From Antrodiella citrinella (lineage: Eukaryota; Basidiomycota; Agaricomycetes; Polyporales; Steccherinaceae): a stretch of DNA of 18,209 bases. Of this stretch, positions 1-9,216 are shown piece by piece; position 1 is the first letter of the stretch; each line of letters opens with the position of its first letter. The stretch spans positions 2,222-20,430 of the forward strand of contig SGPM01000423.1 in the NCBI GenBank assembly GCA_004802725.1, read 5' to 3'. The translations under genes and the position numbers were made by a program. The notes under the pieces were generated by a model. The model ran no database searches, had not been told where the DNA came from, and worked only from the letters and a program-made list of their open reading frames with translations.

Positions 1-200
1 CGGAGGNGAGGGANNGGGGNNNGGGGGGGTNCCCCAATNATCAGGTTGGTGCGNTGCTTGCCGTTTGCGANGTGTCTAANCCGACNACGACCGCGATCGG
101 TGGNTCTGACACCTCTTGCANGAATGCGCACACGGACGGACGAATNNACACANCCGGGAAAATGTTGCTAGTTAAGATTATGATTCGACAGCAGAGAGAA
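1..200. other. Low-quality contig edge, no gene seen
   Basis: This stretch contains about sixteen undetermined bases (N), concentrated in the first 60 and between about 90 and 155, with runs of G near the start. No reading frame can be trusted here. It lies just beyond the stop codon proposed for the exchanger gene on the minus strand, so it is probably its 3' flank. Confidence 0.6.
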
Positions 201-3162
201 CTAGAAACTANACCTAATTGTGGTATGTAGCATGACATGTATGAAAAACCGAATAGCTACAGAGAAACCAAGTGTCAACGTTACTATGTGTGAGTGTGAG
301 TGTGAAAACATGAAGATGAGTAGGCGATCCCGAGTGTACATAACATGAGCAACCAACCAAACCTCCCCCTCTTCCCTCTCTCTGATCATCCGCTCCGTCA
401 AGACCTCCACGACGACATTCACGACCATCAACGCACAATACGCCACGATCAGCGCGACGCCCCACCCGCGGTTCAGGTGGTACCCGTTCCAGGGCACGTA
501 CACGAGCGTGCACAGCAGGAGCGCGAGCAGGCCCGTCCCCGTCGTCACCAGCCCCGCGCTGAAGTGCATGTTATAATACGGCAGCCCATGCGAGTCGTAA
601 TGCGAGCTCAGAATGGGCTGTTGTGGGTCCAGCGCGTGCTGGTGTTGCTGTTGCGAGAGGATGTAGGTGCCGGAGATCCCGACGCCCAGGAGGATGTTCA
701 GGAGCGGCCCGCCGAAGCACGCGGAGAACCCCATGATGGGGGCGAACACCGCGACGGACATGTTCGCGACGAGGTCCGCGAGGGAGTTGCCCATGGCGAA
801 GATCGTGAGTCCGATGATGGCGTCGGAGAGCCCGAAGATGAGGCCGAATGTCTGTGGACAGACATTCAGTCAGGGTGCAGAGGAGGGAGAGCAGAGTTGT
901 ATCTTACCTGGAGGACCTTGACGACTTCGTCTGCGATGGCCATGATCCACACGATCGAGACGATGAACCCCATCGTGCACCGTGCGAGACGGGCAGCGGG
1001 GGTCTCGCCACCTTTCGCGAACACGATGACCAGGATGGCGACAGCGAGCCCCGAGACGCCAGCAGCGAGCAACAGCCACGGCTCTTGCTTCGTTCTATCT
1101 ACATACACAGTCAGCTACGCGACCTGAGAGAGAGAATGGATAAGACGCACCGAAGAGAACCGCGATACACCAGAGCGGGCCCAACACACACTGCACCGCC
1201 ATCAACCACTTGTTGAACTTGAGATCCCTCAGCTCTTCCTCCACCTCCTGCTCCGCCACCAACGTCCTCTCCACCCCCTCCTCCTCAAAGTCCACTAACC
1301 GCTCACTCCTCCCATCTCCCTCCAACGCCACACCAAACCTTTTCTCTTCATTCCACTCGCCACTCGAGAAATCCGTGACGACCACCGGCAAAGTGAGGGT
1401 AAGGATCATAACAGCGGGGGTCGCGAACACGGACACGACTTTCCCAATAATCGATTTCTGGCGGAAATCCCGTAGGGTCGGGAAGAGGATGTGGTAGATG
1501 TGCCCCAGGACGCGGAAGCGCGAGGGCCGGACATACCGCTCCACGTCGTCCACGTCGCTTTCGTCTGCATCCGAGTGTGGCGAGGCGGGTGTGTGTGTGA
1601 TGGTGATCACCGGCGGGGACACGCCCTCCTCTCCTCTGTCTTCGTCGTTGTCTTCGTCGTCCCCGGTTACTAGTGGGGGGTTAGGATGTGTTTGCGGGGA
1701 CCGGTCGGCCAAGGGCAGACCGAGCGCAGCGTCCCACGGGTCGTGCTCCTGCGCGTGTCCTAATGGTGTCAGAGGCCGGGAGCGCGGTCTCCCATGTGCA
1801 CTCGAGAACGAATGGTACCGCGAATGTCCGCCGGGATTAGGTGTGACAGGCGAGTCGAACAACGCGAGCGACGACCCTGCCGCTTCTTGCTGCAGCGACG
1901 TCACCACCCTTCTGAACTCGAGCGCGCCGATGAGGGAGAACGACGGCATATGTGGGGTGTGGGGTGTAAGGTGTGACCCGCCGCGCGAGCGGCTCGAGGC
2001 GGGTGAGTAGGAGCGATTCGAGGTGGGGACTTGGAGCCCGAGGCGGGGTGGGCCTGATTCGGAGATGGCACGGCTGCGGGCGTAGCTGGGGAAGAGGAGT
2101 GAGGCGGTCGCGTCTGAAGGTCGTGGTGTGGCTACAAAAAGGATGTCAAGATCTATATATGCGCGAGAGATGAGGAAACTGACGATCATCTGAGTATTGA
2201 TATGGGTCATCGTGGTATGGGACACCGACGCTCTCTTCTCTGAACTCGTCTCGCATCATTGCGTCTTCTCTCCTCAGCCGCTCCCTTCGCCTCTCAACCC
2301 AAGAACCTACGATCACGACCAAGACGTAGAAGACGTAGAGCGCAATCATGCCCATAGACTCCCACTGCGTGATCTTGTGGTCCCACAAAATGACCAGCAG
2401 CAAAACGACCGCAACGGTGAAGAACCCCACGTCCCTCAAAAACGGACCCCGTTCCACCGTGAACGGTTTGATGATACACATACTCCCCACCACACACGAG
2501 ATCACAAACGCCGCGGCGCCAAGCAACTCCCCAATGGCCAACCCGCCCGAATTCGTCCTCATGGCGGAGAAGGTCGAGAACACGTCCGGGCTGCCATTTC
2601 CAAACGCCAAGAACGTGACCCCCGCGACGTTTTGGTCGAGCCCGAGGATCTTGGCGAGCGTTCCCAGGTTCGGGCAGAAGAAGTCCGAGGCGGAGATGCC
2701 GAGGGTGGAGAAGAGGAAGATGAGCCAGAAGAGGTAGGAGGTGAAGAGCAAGGGCCGGAGGGAGGGTTTGGTGCAAAAGTACCGCTGGACGTAGGGGATG
2801 GAGAGGAAGGTGTCGGAGTAGGGGCAGGATTCTTGCACGAGTGTGCATTGCTCTGCTATTGGGAATGCGATAGGTCGACACTGGGGATATGATGTCGATT
2901 AGCGTTGGTATGAGAGATGCAATTCTGAGCACAATGTCATGAAAGACGACAGGGAGCAAGTAACAGTGGGAAACACAAGGATCGACATTCTGTCCACGGC
3001 TGGTACGTAACTCACCTGGTCGGCAACGTCTGAAACACGGGCCCGATGAAGGATAGCGCGAGAGGAAGCGTTCGACACGGAGGCATATCTGCTGTGAGAC
3101 CAGAGGACGCCGTTTATGAGGAGGGTGAGTACGAACGCGAGCTTGGGGAGGCCCGACCACAT
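201..3162 (-). CDS. CCX/NCLX-type cation/Ca2+ exchanger (Na_Ca_ex family)
   Basis: Predicted polytopic antiporter exchanging Ca2+ for Na+, K+ or H+ across an internal or plasma membrane; the compartment cannot be read from sequence. Hand-built exons on the minus strand are 3162-3016, 2880-2184, 2131-1151, 1098-908 and 851-201, giving 888 aa with frame kept at every junction. The N-terminus has a hydrophobic segment, then a cysteine-rich lumenal stretch (C50, C61, C68). The alpha-1 repeat carries GNGSPDVFS near residues 143-151. The alpha-2 repeat carries GNSLADLVAN near 693-702. GNG(S/A)PD paired with GNSxxD is the signature of the CCX/NCLX branch (yeast YDL206W, human SLC8B1), as opposed to NCKX. 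Between the repeats lies a ~260-residue hydrophilic loop (about 253-510), rich in Ser/Pro and acidic runs, followed by a membrane segment near 515-533. The start at 3162 was chosen because a hydrophobic segment follows at once; an in-frame ATG at 3216 is possible. The last ~65 residues run into simple repeat and an N base, so the stop is uncertain. Confidence 0.85.
288..305. repeat. Three perfect GTGTGA hexamers
   Basis: Three exact tandem copies of GTGTGA. On the minus strand they create an SHSHSH stretch in the proposed tail of the exchanger. That is one reason to suspect that the tail is really untranslated sequence. Confidence 0.85.
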
Positions 3163-3318
3163 TGGAGAGCAGACGAGAACGGGCCACGTGCTAATAGTCG
3201 ATACTGTAGCGCCCATAAGGACGTTTGTCGGCGTGACGCGTGTGACCGATCGTGACTTTAAACTTGCAATCCCAAACATGTGAAAACTTGAAGAGGCTAC
3301 TCCTCTTACCACCCACAC
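3163..3318. promoter_or_regulatory. Compact divergent promoter between exchanger and membrane protein genes
   Basis: The minus-strand exchanger start (3162) and the plus-strand membrane-protein start (3319) face away from each other across 156 bp, so both promoters and both 5' leaders must fit or overlap here. If the exchanger starts at its upstream in-frame ATG (3216), the gap shrinks to 102 bp. The stretch includes a CACGTG E-box-like hexamer at 3185-3190. I see no convincing TATA element. A shared promoter is inferred from geometry only. Confidence 0.5.
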
Positions 3319-3985
3319 ATGTCCTCCGCCATCGCATCGCTCTCTCGTCACACCCTCCGCCAGCTCAAATTCATCCTCCCCGGCGGTCTCCTCACCCTCT
3401 GGCTCGACTCCCACAACAAGTTCTGGCGGATATTCAATGGCCAGGCCGTCTCAGGCAGCTTCCCGTGGTACGTCCCTGCTACCCGTCTCCCAATTCAAAT
3501 CACCCATCACACACGTACAGGACAATATCCTTCGCCACGCTCGCGTCCGCACTGCTCACATTTGTCTTGTTCATCTACGTCCTCCTGTTTCCACTGATAC
3601 AGGGTGAACAACCAAACGTACGCCGCTCGATACCGACGCGTCCTAGTACTGACGTGACTCCTCCGCAGTACTCGCATTGGAGGCAGTCTGGTACCCTGTC
3701 TACAGTAATCCCAGTGAGTCCCATCCCCACGATCCCCATCCGTGTCTACTGACGTTCCGCGCGACAGGTACTGACAGCTTCGATACTGGCTGGATGGTCG
3801 TTGCTCACCTTTTCGCTGGCCCGGTGGTCGGATCTCGGGTACCTCGAGGGCATGATCGGCGGTGAGTGTTCTGCATGTTCCTCTCTGCTGGACTTGTCCT
3901 CATGCACCCCACAGCCTCTGGATTGTACGCACTTGCGTTTGGGTTGCTGGGCCTGATACCCGCCCCGAGAGTGCAGAGACATTGA
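3319..3985 (+). CDS. Small multi-pass membrane protein, family not recognised
   Basis: Hand-built exons are 3319-3467, 3521-3617, 3669-3713, 3768-3861 and 3915-3985, giving 151 aa; all junctions are GT-AG and in frame. I do not recognise the family. The protein shows about four hydrophobic segments. The first, LPGGLLTLWL, is weak; the others are the stretch from SFATLAS to LLFPLI, the stretch from STVIPVL through SLLTFSL, and ASGLYALAFGLLGLIP near the C-terminus. The tail is short and basic (PRVQRH). Conserved-looking polar pieces are NKFWRIFNGQ in the N-terminal third and WSDLGYLEGMIG in the C-terminal third. The gene is divergent from the exchanger and about 200 bp upstream of the Gln-rich gene on the same strand. 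The 45-nt third exon is open in a second frame, so the splicing of that part is less certain than the rest. Confidence 0.7.
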
Positions 3986-4187
3986 AGGGAGACTGCTATG
4001 AATATAATATCCACACTGTAGAATATCTCAAAATGGCAGGTGCTTATGTCAGGATGACGTCGCCGGTTGGGCGCCTGTGTGTGTGGCTGCGGTCGCTGGG
4101 TGCTCGTCTCTCATACTCTTGAATTTCCTCCGTATCTTCTCTCGTAAACCTTCTCTGCTATCGTCTTCATATCCTCCATCTCAAATC

Positions 4188-5709
4188 ATGTATTCTCCTC
4201 GACGATCTTACGGCTCGCCACCCCCAGAACTTTCCAACAACCCCTTCATCGACCACCCTTCAAACGCACTCGCCCGCTTTCCTGATATCAGTTCTGGTGA
4301 GAGCCCTTACACCGGGCCATTCACCTCATGGCTGAAGCCTTCAGGACCAGGCTCAGCTGCTTTGACCAATACACCCAGCCCCGGGTACGGTGACGGAGGG
4401 TTAGCCGTAGGTGCAGGAGGTCCTCCTGGGTATCAGCAGCAAGTGTCGCAGCAAACGACCGGATGGAATCAACCAGGAGCACCACAGCAGTATCAGCAGA
4501 ACTCGGGCTTCATCTCGCAGCAACCTGTCCAACCACAGCCGACCGGACGCCCCTTTCAGCCTTCGAGTTCATTTGGCCAGCAGCTGCACGGTGCGGTGAA
4601 CAGTGCGTATGGCATTCCATCGCAACAGCCACAGCAGCAGCAGATCCCACAACAACAACAACAATCGCAGTATACAGGGTACCCTACTAGCCCACAGTAT
4701 GGCCCTGGGTATCAGCCACAGTATCCCCAAGCCTTACAGCAGCAGCAGACCGCGCAGTACCTCTCCGAGTTCGATCCGTACTCCCAGGTCGGATCGTTAG
4801 GTCAAGCGCAAACGTCACACACCGGGCCGTATGGGCAAGGACCGGGACAAGGGCCGGGGCAAGGGAGTTCGACATATCAACATCAGCATCCCCGGGATCA
4901 CATCCGGCAACACAAGGCAGAGATGGAGTCTTGGGATAGTTACACTTGGAAGCAGGTGCGTCTCGAGCCCTATCGTGCACATTGCAGCTTCATTCATTCA
5001 TTCGTCCATTCATTCTTATGGCATTGTGAATCGTGCATCATGCATCATGCGTACCTGTTCTCCCGGCGGCATTCCTTCAGTCACTACAATCGTTCGAGGC
5101 ACTCAAGGAAGCTTGGCTATCGCGCAAACGGGAAATTGAAGCTCGCGGTAAGGCCATGGGTGGTGCTGGTTTGTTCGGTGCCAGTGGATATGGGTATGGC
5201 GGTGCATACGGGCAGCAGGCTCAGGAGCTCGCCCATCTAGAACACGTAAGCCCTTTACGTTCTTTACCCACTCCATCATGCCCTACCACCAGAGGAATGC
5301 TCTCGAGTCTCCATAATCTTCTTGCTCTGGCGTATGCGGTGACGTCCCTGACCGCCTTTTTACCCACATCCAGCTCGCCAAAGAAGCTGAGCAAAATGCC
5401 GGTGCGTCCACCTTTCTCGATCGATCTCGTCGTAATCGCTCACTCAGCTTTTAACTTGCCTTTCCCCTGGGTCCCCATCACCCCCCTAACTTCCCTTTTC
5501 CTCTTGCTCTCCATTTGGCTATCCTTGTTCCTACACTACTACCCGGAACTGCGAACCCATCAGATTCGGTGGCGGCGTCGACTTTCCAAATGCAGGAGGC
5601 GTTCAGTGGGTATCGACAGTCTGCAGATCTCGCATCTAAGCGACGCGTGCGGGAGAGCATCAACGCAGCCCTGACGAGTTTGCCAGATTGGCCGGGGCAG
5701 CCGTTCTGA
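4188..5709 (+). CDS. Gln/Pro-rich protein with NPF motif and helical C-terminus, function unknown
   Basis: Hand-built exons are 4188-4955, 5081-5245, 5374-5401 and 5564-5709, giving 368 aa in frame. The third exon is only 28 nt. The N-terminus holds NNPFIDHP (NPF at residues 18-20) followed by an apparently non-repetitive block rich in Pro, Ser and Gly up to about residue 70. NPF tripeptides are known ligands of EH domains in endocytic adaptors; a role in vesicle traffic is inference from this one motif. Residues ~75-240 are low-complexity Gln/Pro/Gly/Tyr with polyglutamine runs and a GQGPGQGPGQG stretch. After the WDSYTWKQ motif, the C-terminal third is charged and probably helical (EALKEAWLSRKREIEARGKAM, then MQEAF to DLASKRRVRES). 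It ends LPDWPGQPF. An in-frame upstream ATG at 4077 exists, but the sequence between looks like leader. I do not recognise an enzyme domain. Confidence 0.7.
4990..5015. repeat. Imperfect ATTC/TCAT tetranucleotide microsatellite in an intron
   Basis: Tandem CATT units interrupted once by CGTC lie in the first intron (4956-5080) of the Gln-rich gene. A second short duplication (GCATCAT twice) follows near 5035-5048. This is simple repeat and probably polymorphic between strains. Confidence 0.75.
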
Positions 5710-6727
5710 ACGTACACCCACACCTCTCAAGCGAGACCAAACACACCCGAGAGGGCGGCATCAGAGGAGGGGAGGTGTGGCGGTGGAGGTGGGATGGGGA
5801 GGTGGTTGGGCTGCTTGTCGCGCGCGGTGTTGTGTCATAATCGGACGGCTTTCATCGTTGTAATATTCCACTGACGCCTTGCTCTTGTTGCATCATCTAG
5901 AGGGGTGTATTCGGTATAAACAGTGTTCGGTTGATAAAAATTGTAAATCTTTGGACCTATGTCTCCCGTACACGGTGCACATCGTGCAGCCCGACCGCCC
6001 TTATCACGACACGAACGCGGAGACACGAGCCACGGACCAGGAGGGACCCATCACCGCTGAAAAAGGAACAAATATGAAATTGCGACCTGGACCGCTGCCT
6101 CGTTGCGTGCCCTCTCGCCCTCCGTCCGTCCACGGGCGAACGTTGGCGTCATATCATCAAAAAAACAACCTCTGGATCAACCCACCAACCCACCTACACC
6201 CCAGCGCAAAAAGACTCCGAAGGACCTTCTTCCTTTTCGTCTCATCCTCGCAGCCTGCTTTCGAATCGTGGCGCCTGCCAAAGTGGATCGCGTCGTTTAC
6301 CAACCCTAAGCCAATCTGCATCTGGGGGACACAACGTTCAAAGCTCAGCACTCATTCAGTACTCTGTGCTTATTGTTTAGGTTTAGGTACGGGAAGCTGG
6401 GTCCGGGTTTCCACCAGTGACTATAGAGTCAGAGTCGTGTTTTTCGCTTATCGATATAAGCCCAATTCGCGGACCACAATTGCAGCCGTTCACAGCGTCG
6501 CTGACTCGGAGCACCAACTCGCAGCCCACCCCGTTCGAATTCCCGATTGCCCTTTTGAACGTACCCACTTAGTTTGGGCTTACCACCCTGCGTTGGGCTC
6601 TTAAGAACTGTAGCCGGTGGTCCTATCTCTCCCAGTCTCCTTCCTCTCCCCCCGTCTCTCTCTCTGTTCTTCCCTCTGTCCTCTGTGTCGCTCCAACGAC
6701 GAATTTTGCACGTCCGCTTCGGTCGCA
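5710..6727. other. Intergenic spacer of ~1 kb, no confident gene
   Basis: This holds the 3' flank of the Gln-rich gene and the upstream region of the F-box gene. It includes an inverted repeat GCTTAT-CGAT-ATAAGC at 6446-6461 and two TTTAGG units near 6376-6387. One plus-strand frame stays open from about 6074 (ATG) to 6604, ~176 codons, but it shows no recognisable domain and no intron, and I have not called it as a gene. Confidence 0.6.
6636..6695 (+). promoter_or_regulatory. Pyrimidine-rich tract upstream of the F-box gene
   Basis: A strongly CT-rich stretch, including a run of CT dinucleotides, ends about 35 nt before the proposed ATG at 6728. Such tracts commonly lie next to transcription start sites in filamentous fungi. 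The assignment as core promoter is inference from position and composition. Confidence 0.4.
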
Positions 6728-8451
6728 ATGTCGTTTCGTGCGCCTTCTACGCACCCGCACCCAGGTAAGTCGCGCATCTGCGTCATCAATGACTCAGGTG
6801 GCTGACCTCCAAACCCCCCACCTCATTTCATCTCGTTATTTAAATTATTCCATGCATCGTGCCATCACAGGACCCGCCGGATCAGCATCTCCACATCCAC
6901 ATCCACAGCATGAACATCACGAGCGAAGCAGGGGGCCGCCGCCGCCACAGCTGCCGCAGGAGCTCGTGGACCTGGTCATTGACCAAATCGCGCACGACGA
7001 CGACGTGCGGACGCTCCAGTCATGCGCGCTCGCCGCGGCGTCGTGGCTCCCGCGGTGCAGAGGCCACCTCTTCAGCACCGTATACCTGCACCCGAACCAC
7101 TACGCACGGACGCACGCCCGGTTCGCCTCTACCTTGTCGACTGGGGTGGGGATCGGGCACTACGTCCGCCACGTCTTCCTGAAAGCGGGGACGTCCGACG
7201 AGGACGAGCAGCCCATCCCGCGGGACGCCGAGCTCCCTGCGTCCCTCCTCGCGCTCTTCCCCAACGCGGAGCACTACGAGCTGATCAACGTCCGGTGGGG
7301 CGGCCTCCGGCCAGACGTCCGCGCCCACTTCGTCGACGGCGCGCACGGGACGGTGCTCGCGCTCGCGCTGCGCGAGGTCGCGTTCCCCACCCTCGCCGAG
7401 CTCGTGCGTCTGGTCAGGGCGTTGGGCGGGCTGAAGGTCTTGAGGATGCGGAATGTCGTCTGGGAGGGGGATGGCGGAGATGGGGCGTATGTGCGTGATG
7501 ATGGTGGTGGTGGGGGACGGGGACGGGGCAGATCGCCTTCCCTTGCCTCCTCATCTTCTTCCGCAAATCCGCAAGGCCCTGGTGCTTCTTCGGACGCGGC
7601 CGGCGGTGGGGGGCCTCGTCTTGAGGACCTGGAGATGTACGAGTGCACGTCGCCGGGGGCGTTCATCTCGCGTTATTTCTTTTCGTCGACGTCGGACGGG
7701 GTGGGTGCGAGTGGAGAGAGGCTGCAGCGGCTCGCGTTGGACTGGAGAGGCCGCGAAGAGGATCCGGCCATCTTGCGGAATTTGATATCGGACGCAGGCG
7801 CCGCGTTGCAGATATTGGAAGTCGACCTGGCATGGCAACGTGTGTATCTTTCAATTTCATTCCCCTTTCTACACCTTCTCCCCCCCTCTACCTTCTGGCT
7901 GTGCTTCTCTTCTTCCTCCGTTCCACCCACCGCTTTGTTCCCTTTCAACTGCGTTGTGTTGCTTCTGTTCTGTTCTGTTGCGTTGCCGCGTTGCTGAGAT
8001 GTCCAATTTTTTTGCTTTTTTGGTTCCGCTTCTAGAACCTGCCGTCCCGCTGGATTTAAGTGCGAGCACAGGCCTCCGATCGCTCTTCCTCGACGGCCTC
8101 CTCCTCGACGACTCGGACGACTCACCCACCGACCCAACCGCGCCGTCGCCCATGGCGCGGCACTGTATCCCCACCGTCCTCGTCGGGATCGCCTCGACGC
8201 GCATGCGCAAGCTCGTATTCTACGTCGTGCTGAGCTACCTGAACGGCCTGCAGCGGCTCGACCTCGAGCAGGTCGACGCGGTGCTCGCGCAGCGCCGGTT
8301 CGCGACCGTCGAGTGCGTCGGGTTTGGGATCACGATCTTACCGATTTCGGGCGTCGTGCCGCCGAAGCGCGAGGAGATCTGGGAGACGATCAAGAGGAGG
8401 ATGGGCAGGGCTGAGGCGAGGGGGGTGTTGAGGCTCATGAGGACTGGGTGA
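6728..8451 (+). CDS. F-box-like protein with leucine-rich body
   Basis: Hand-built exons are 6728-6764, 6871-7839 and 8036-8451, giving 473 aa in frame. An F-box-like helix set starts at residue 40 (LPQELVDLVIDQIAHDD), followed by LQSCALAAASWLPRCRGHLF, which is typical of the expanded basidiomycete F-box family. F-box proteins recruit substrates to SCF (Skp1-cullin-F-box) ubiquitin ligases; the substrate here is unknown. The body alternates leucine-rich segments such as LRLVRALGGLKVLRMRNVVW and LEDLEMYECTS, interrupted at about 220-261 by a Gly/Ser/Arg-rich insert. After the second intron it continues LRSLFLDGLLLDD and RLDLEQVDAVLAQRRF. The N-terminus has a His-Pro repeat from ACATCC units. 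The start at 6728 uses a good GTAAGT donor and keeps frame; a shorter start at 6853 inside the first intron is the alternative. The second intron is 196 nt and T-rich. Confidence 0.75.
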
Positions 8452-9216
8452 GTGTCCTCGCGGACGCGCAGACGGACGGTTGGACGGGGAGAATGGTGAT
8501 GGTAGGAGGGTGAGGGTGTGGTTTGCGCTGAGACGATTGTGGTTTATTGCTCGTGGGGTGACTCGGAAGGCTCGGGCGGCCGGATAGCTCGCGTGCGAGG
8601 CGAGAAGAAGATTAATTAACGGAAGTATGTGCGCGTGTATTTATTGGATGGAGAGTCTAATAAGCACTGGCAGGACGTGCATGCGCAGGATTAGACTTTG
8701 TACGTGTATGGTGACGGAGGAAGATACTTATCAGAGCACGTGTCAGTGGCTGGTGAAATATTCAGAGCCCGTGACTGTGATGTCGTGTCTCGTCGGGTGT
8801 TGAGTAGACCTTCGGAGCTGCTTTTCGTTCAGAGTCCTCGGTGGAGGAGCGCAGTGAGGCGAGGCTGGCCCGTCGGTGACTCGTTATGGCAGGAGCGGCC
8901 CTGATCAGATCACGGGAGATGCCGGCTTACCTAATACCAGAAAGACAACAACAGGATCGACCCGGACAGACTCAGACAGACCACCAGAAGACGACGACCT
9001 TGACGCTGCTACCGCTGTCCTGTTCGACCCTCCCAACGACGAGCAAACAGCTTTCCCCCCGACGTCGTCCATCGCCCGACCAATCCTCTCGTGCATTGAT
9101 TGCCTCACGACATCACACGCTCCTTATTCAAATATCTGTCCAGCGTTCATCTTCTGCAACAACACACCGAACACCCACCTCCCCTGACTCCGTCAATTCA
9201 CTACATCGCGCCCAAC
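8452..9216. other. Intergenic region between F-box gene and RasGAP gene
   Basis: About 765 bp holding the 3' flank of the F-box gene (AT-rich patches such as ATTAATTAA near 8611-8619 and TATTTATTGG near 8638) and the 5' flank of the RasGAP gene. No frame here has a recognisable product. The last ~100 bases before 9217 are CA/CT-rich leader-like sequence. Confidence 0.6.

Noticed and set aside
345..1127. 260-codon plus-strand open frame
   Set aside because: It lies opposite exons 4 and 5 of the exchanger. Its Arg/Asp/Glu/His-rich composition is the mirror of GC-rich coding sequence, and it has no recognisable domain.
1498..2010. 170-codon plus-strand open frame rich in Ser and Cys
   Set aside because: It is antisense to the exchanger's large loop exon, whose minus-strand frame is continuous with the conserved transporter.
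2197..2892. 231-codon plus-strand frame with charged residues
   Set aside because: It is antisense to the exon carrying the GNGSPD motif; the minus strand is clearly the coding one.
6376..6387. Two TTTAGG units, telomere-like
   Set aside because: Only two copies, and the motif is not the usual fungal TTAGGG array; too short to mean anything.
6528..6548. tRNA-like GTTCGAATTCC (B-box look-alike)
   Set aside because: No T-stem pairing, A-box, or acceptor stem could be fitted around it.
7274..8137. Minus-strand frames of 95-154 codons
   Set aside because: They overlap the F-box gene's exons and T-rich intron and contain only biased, low-complexity translations.
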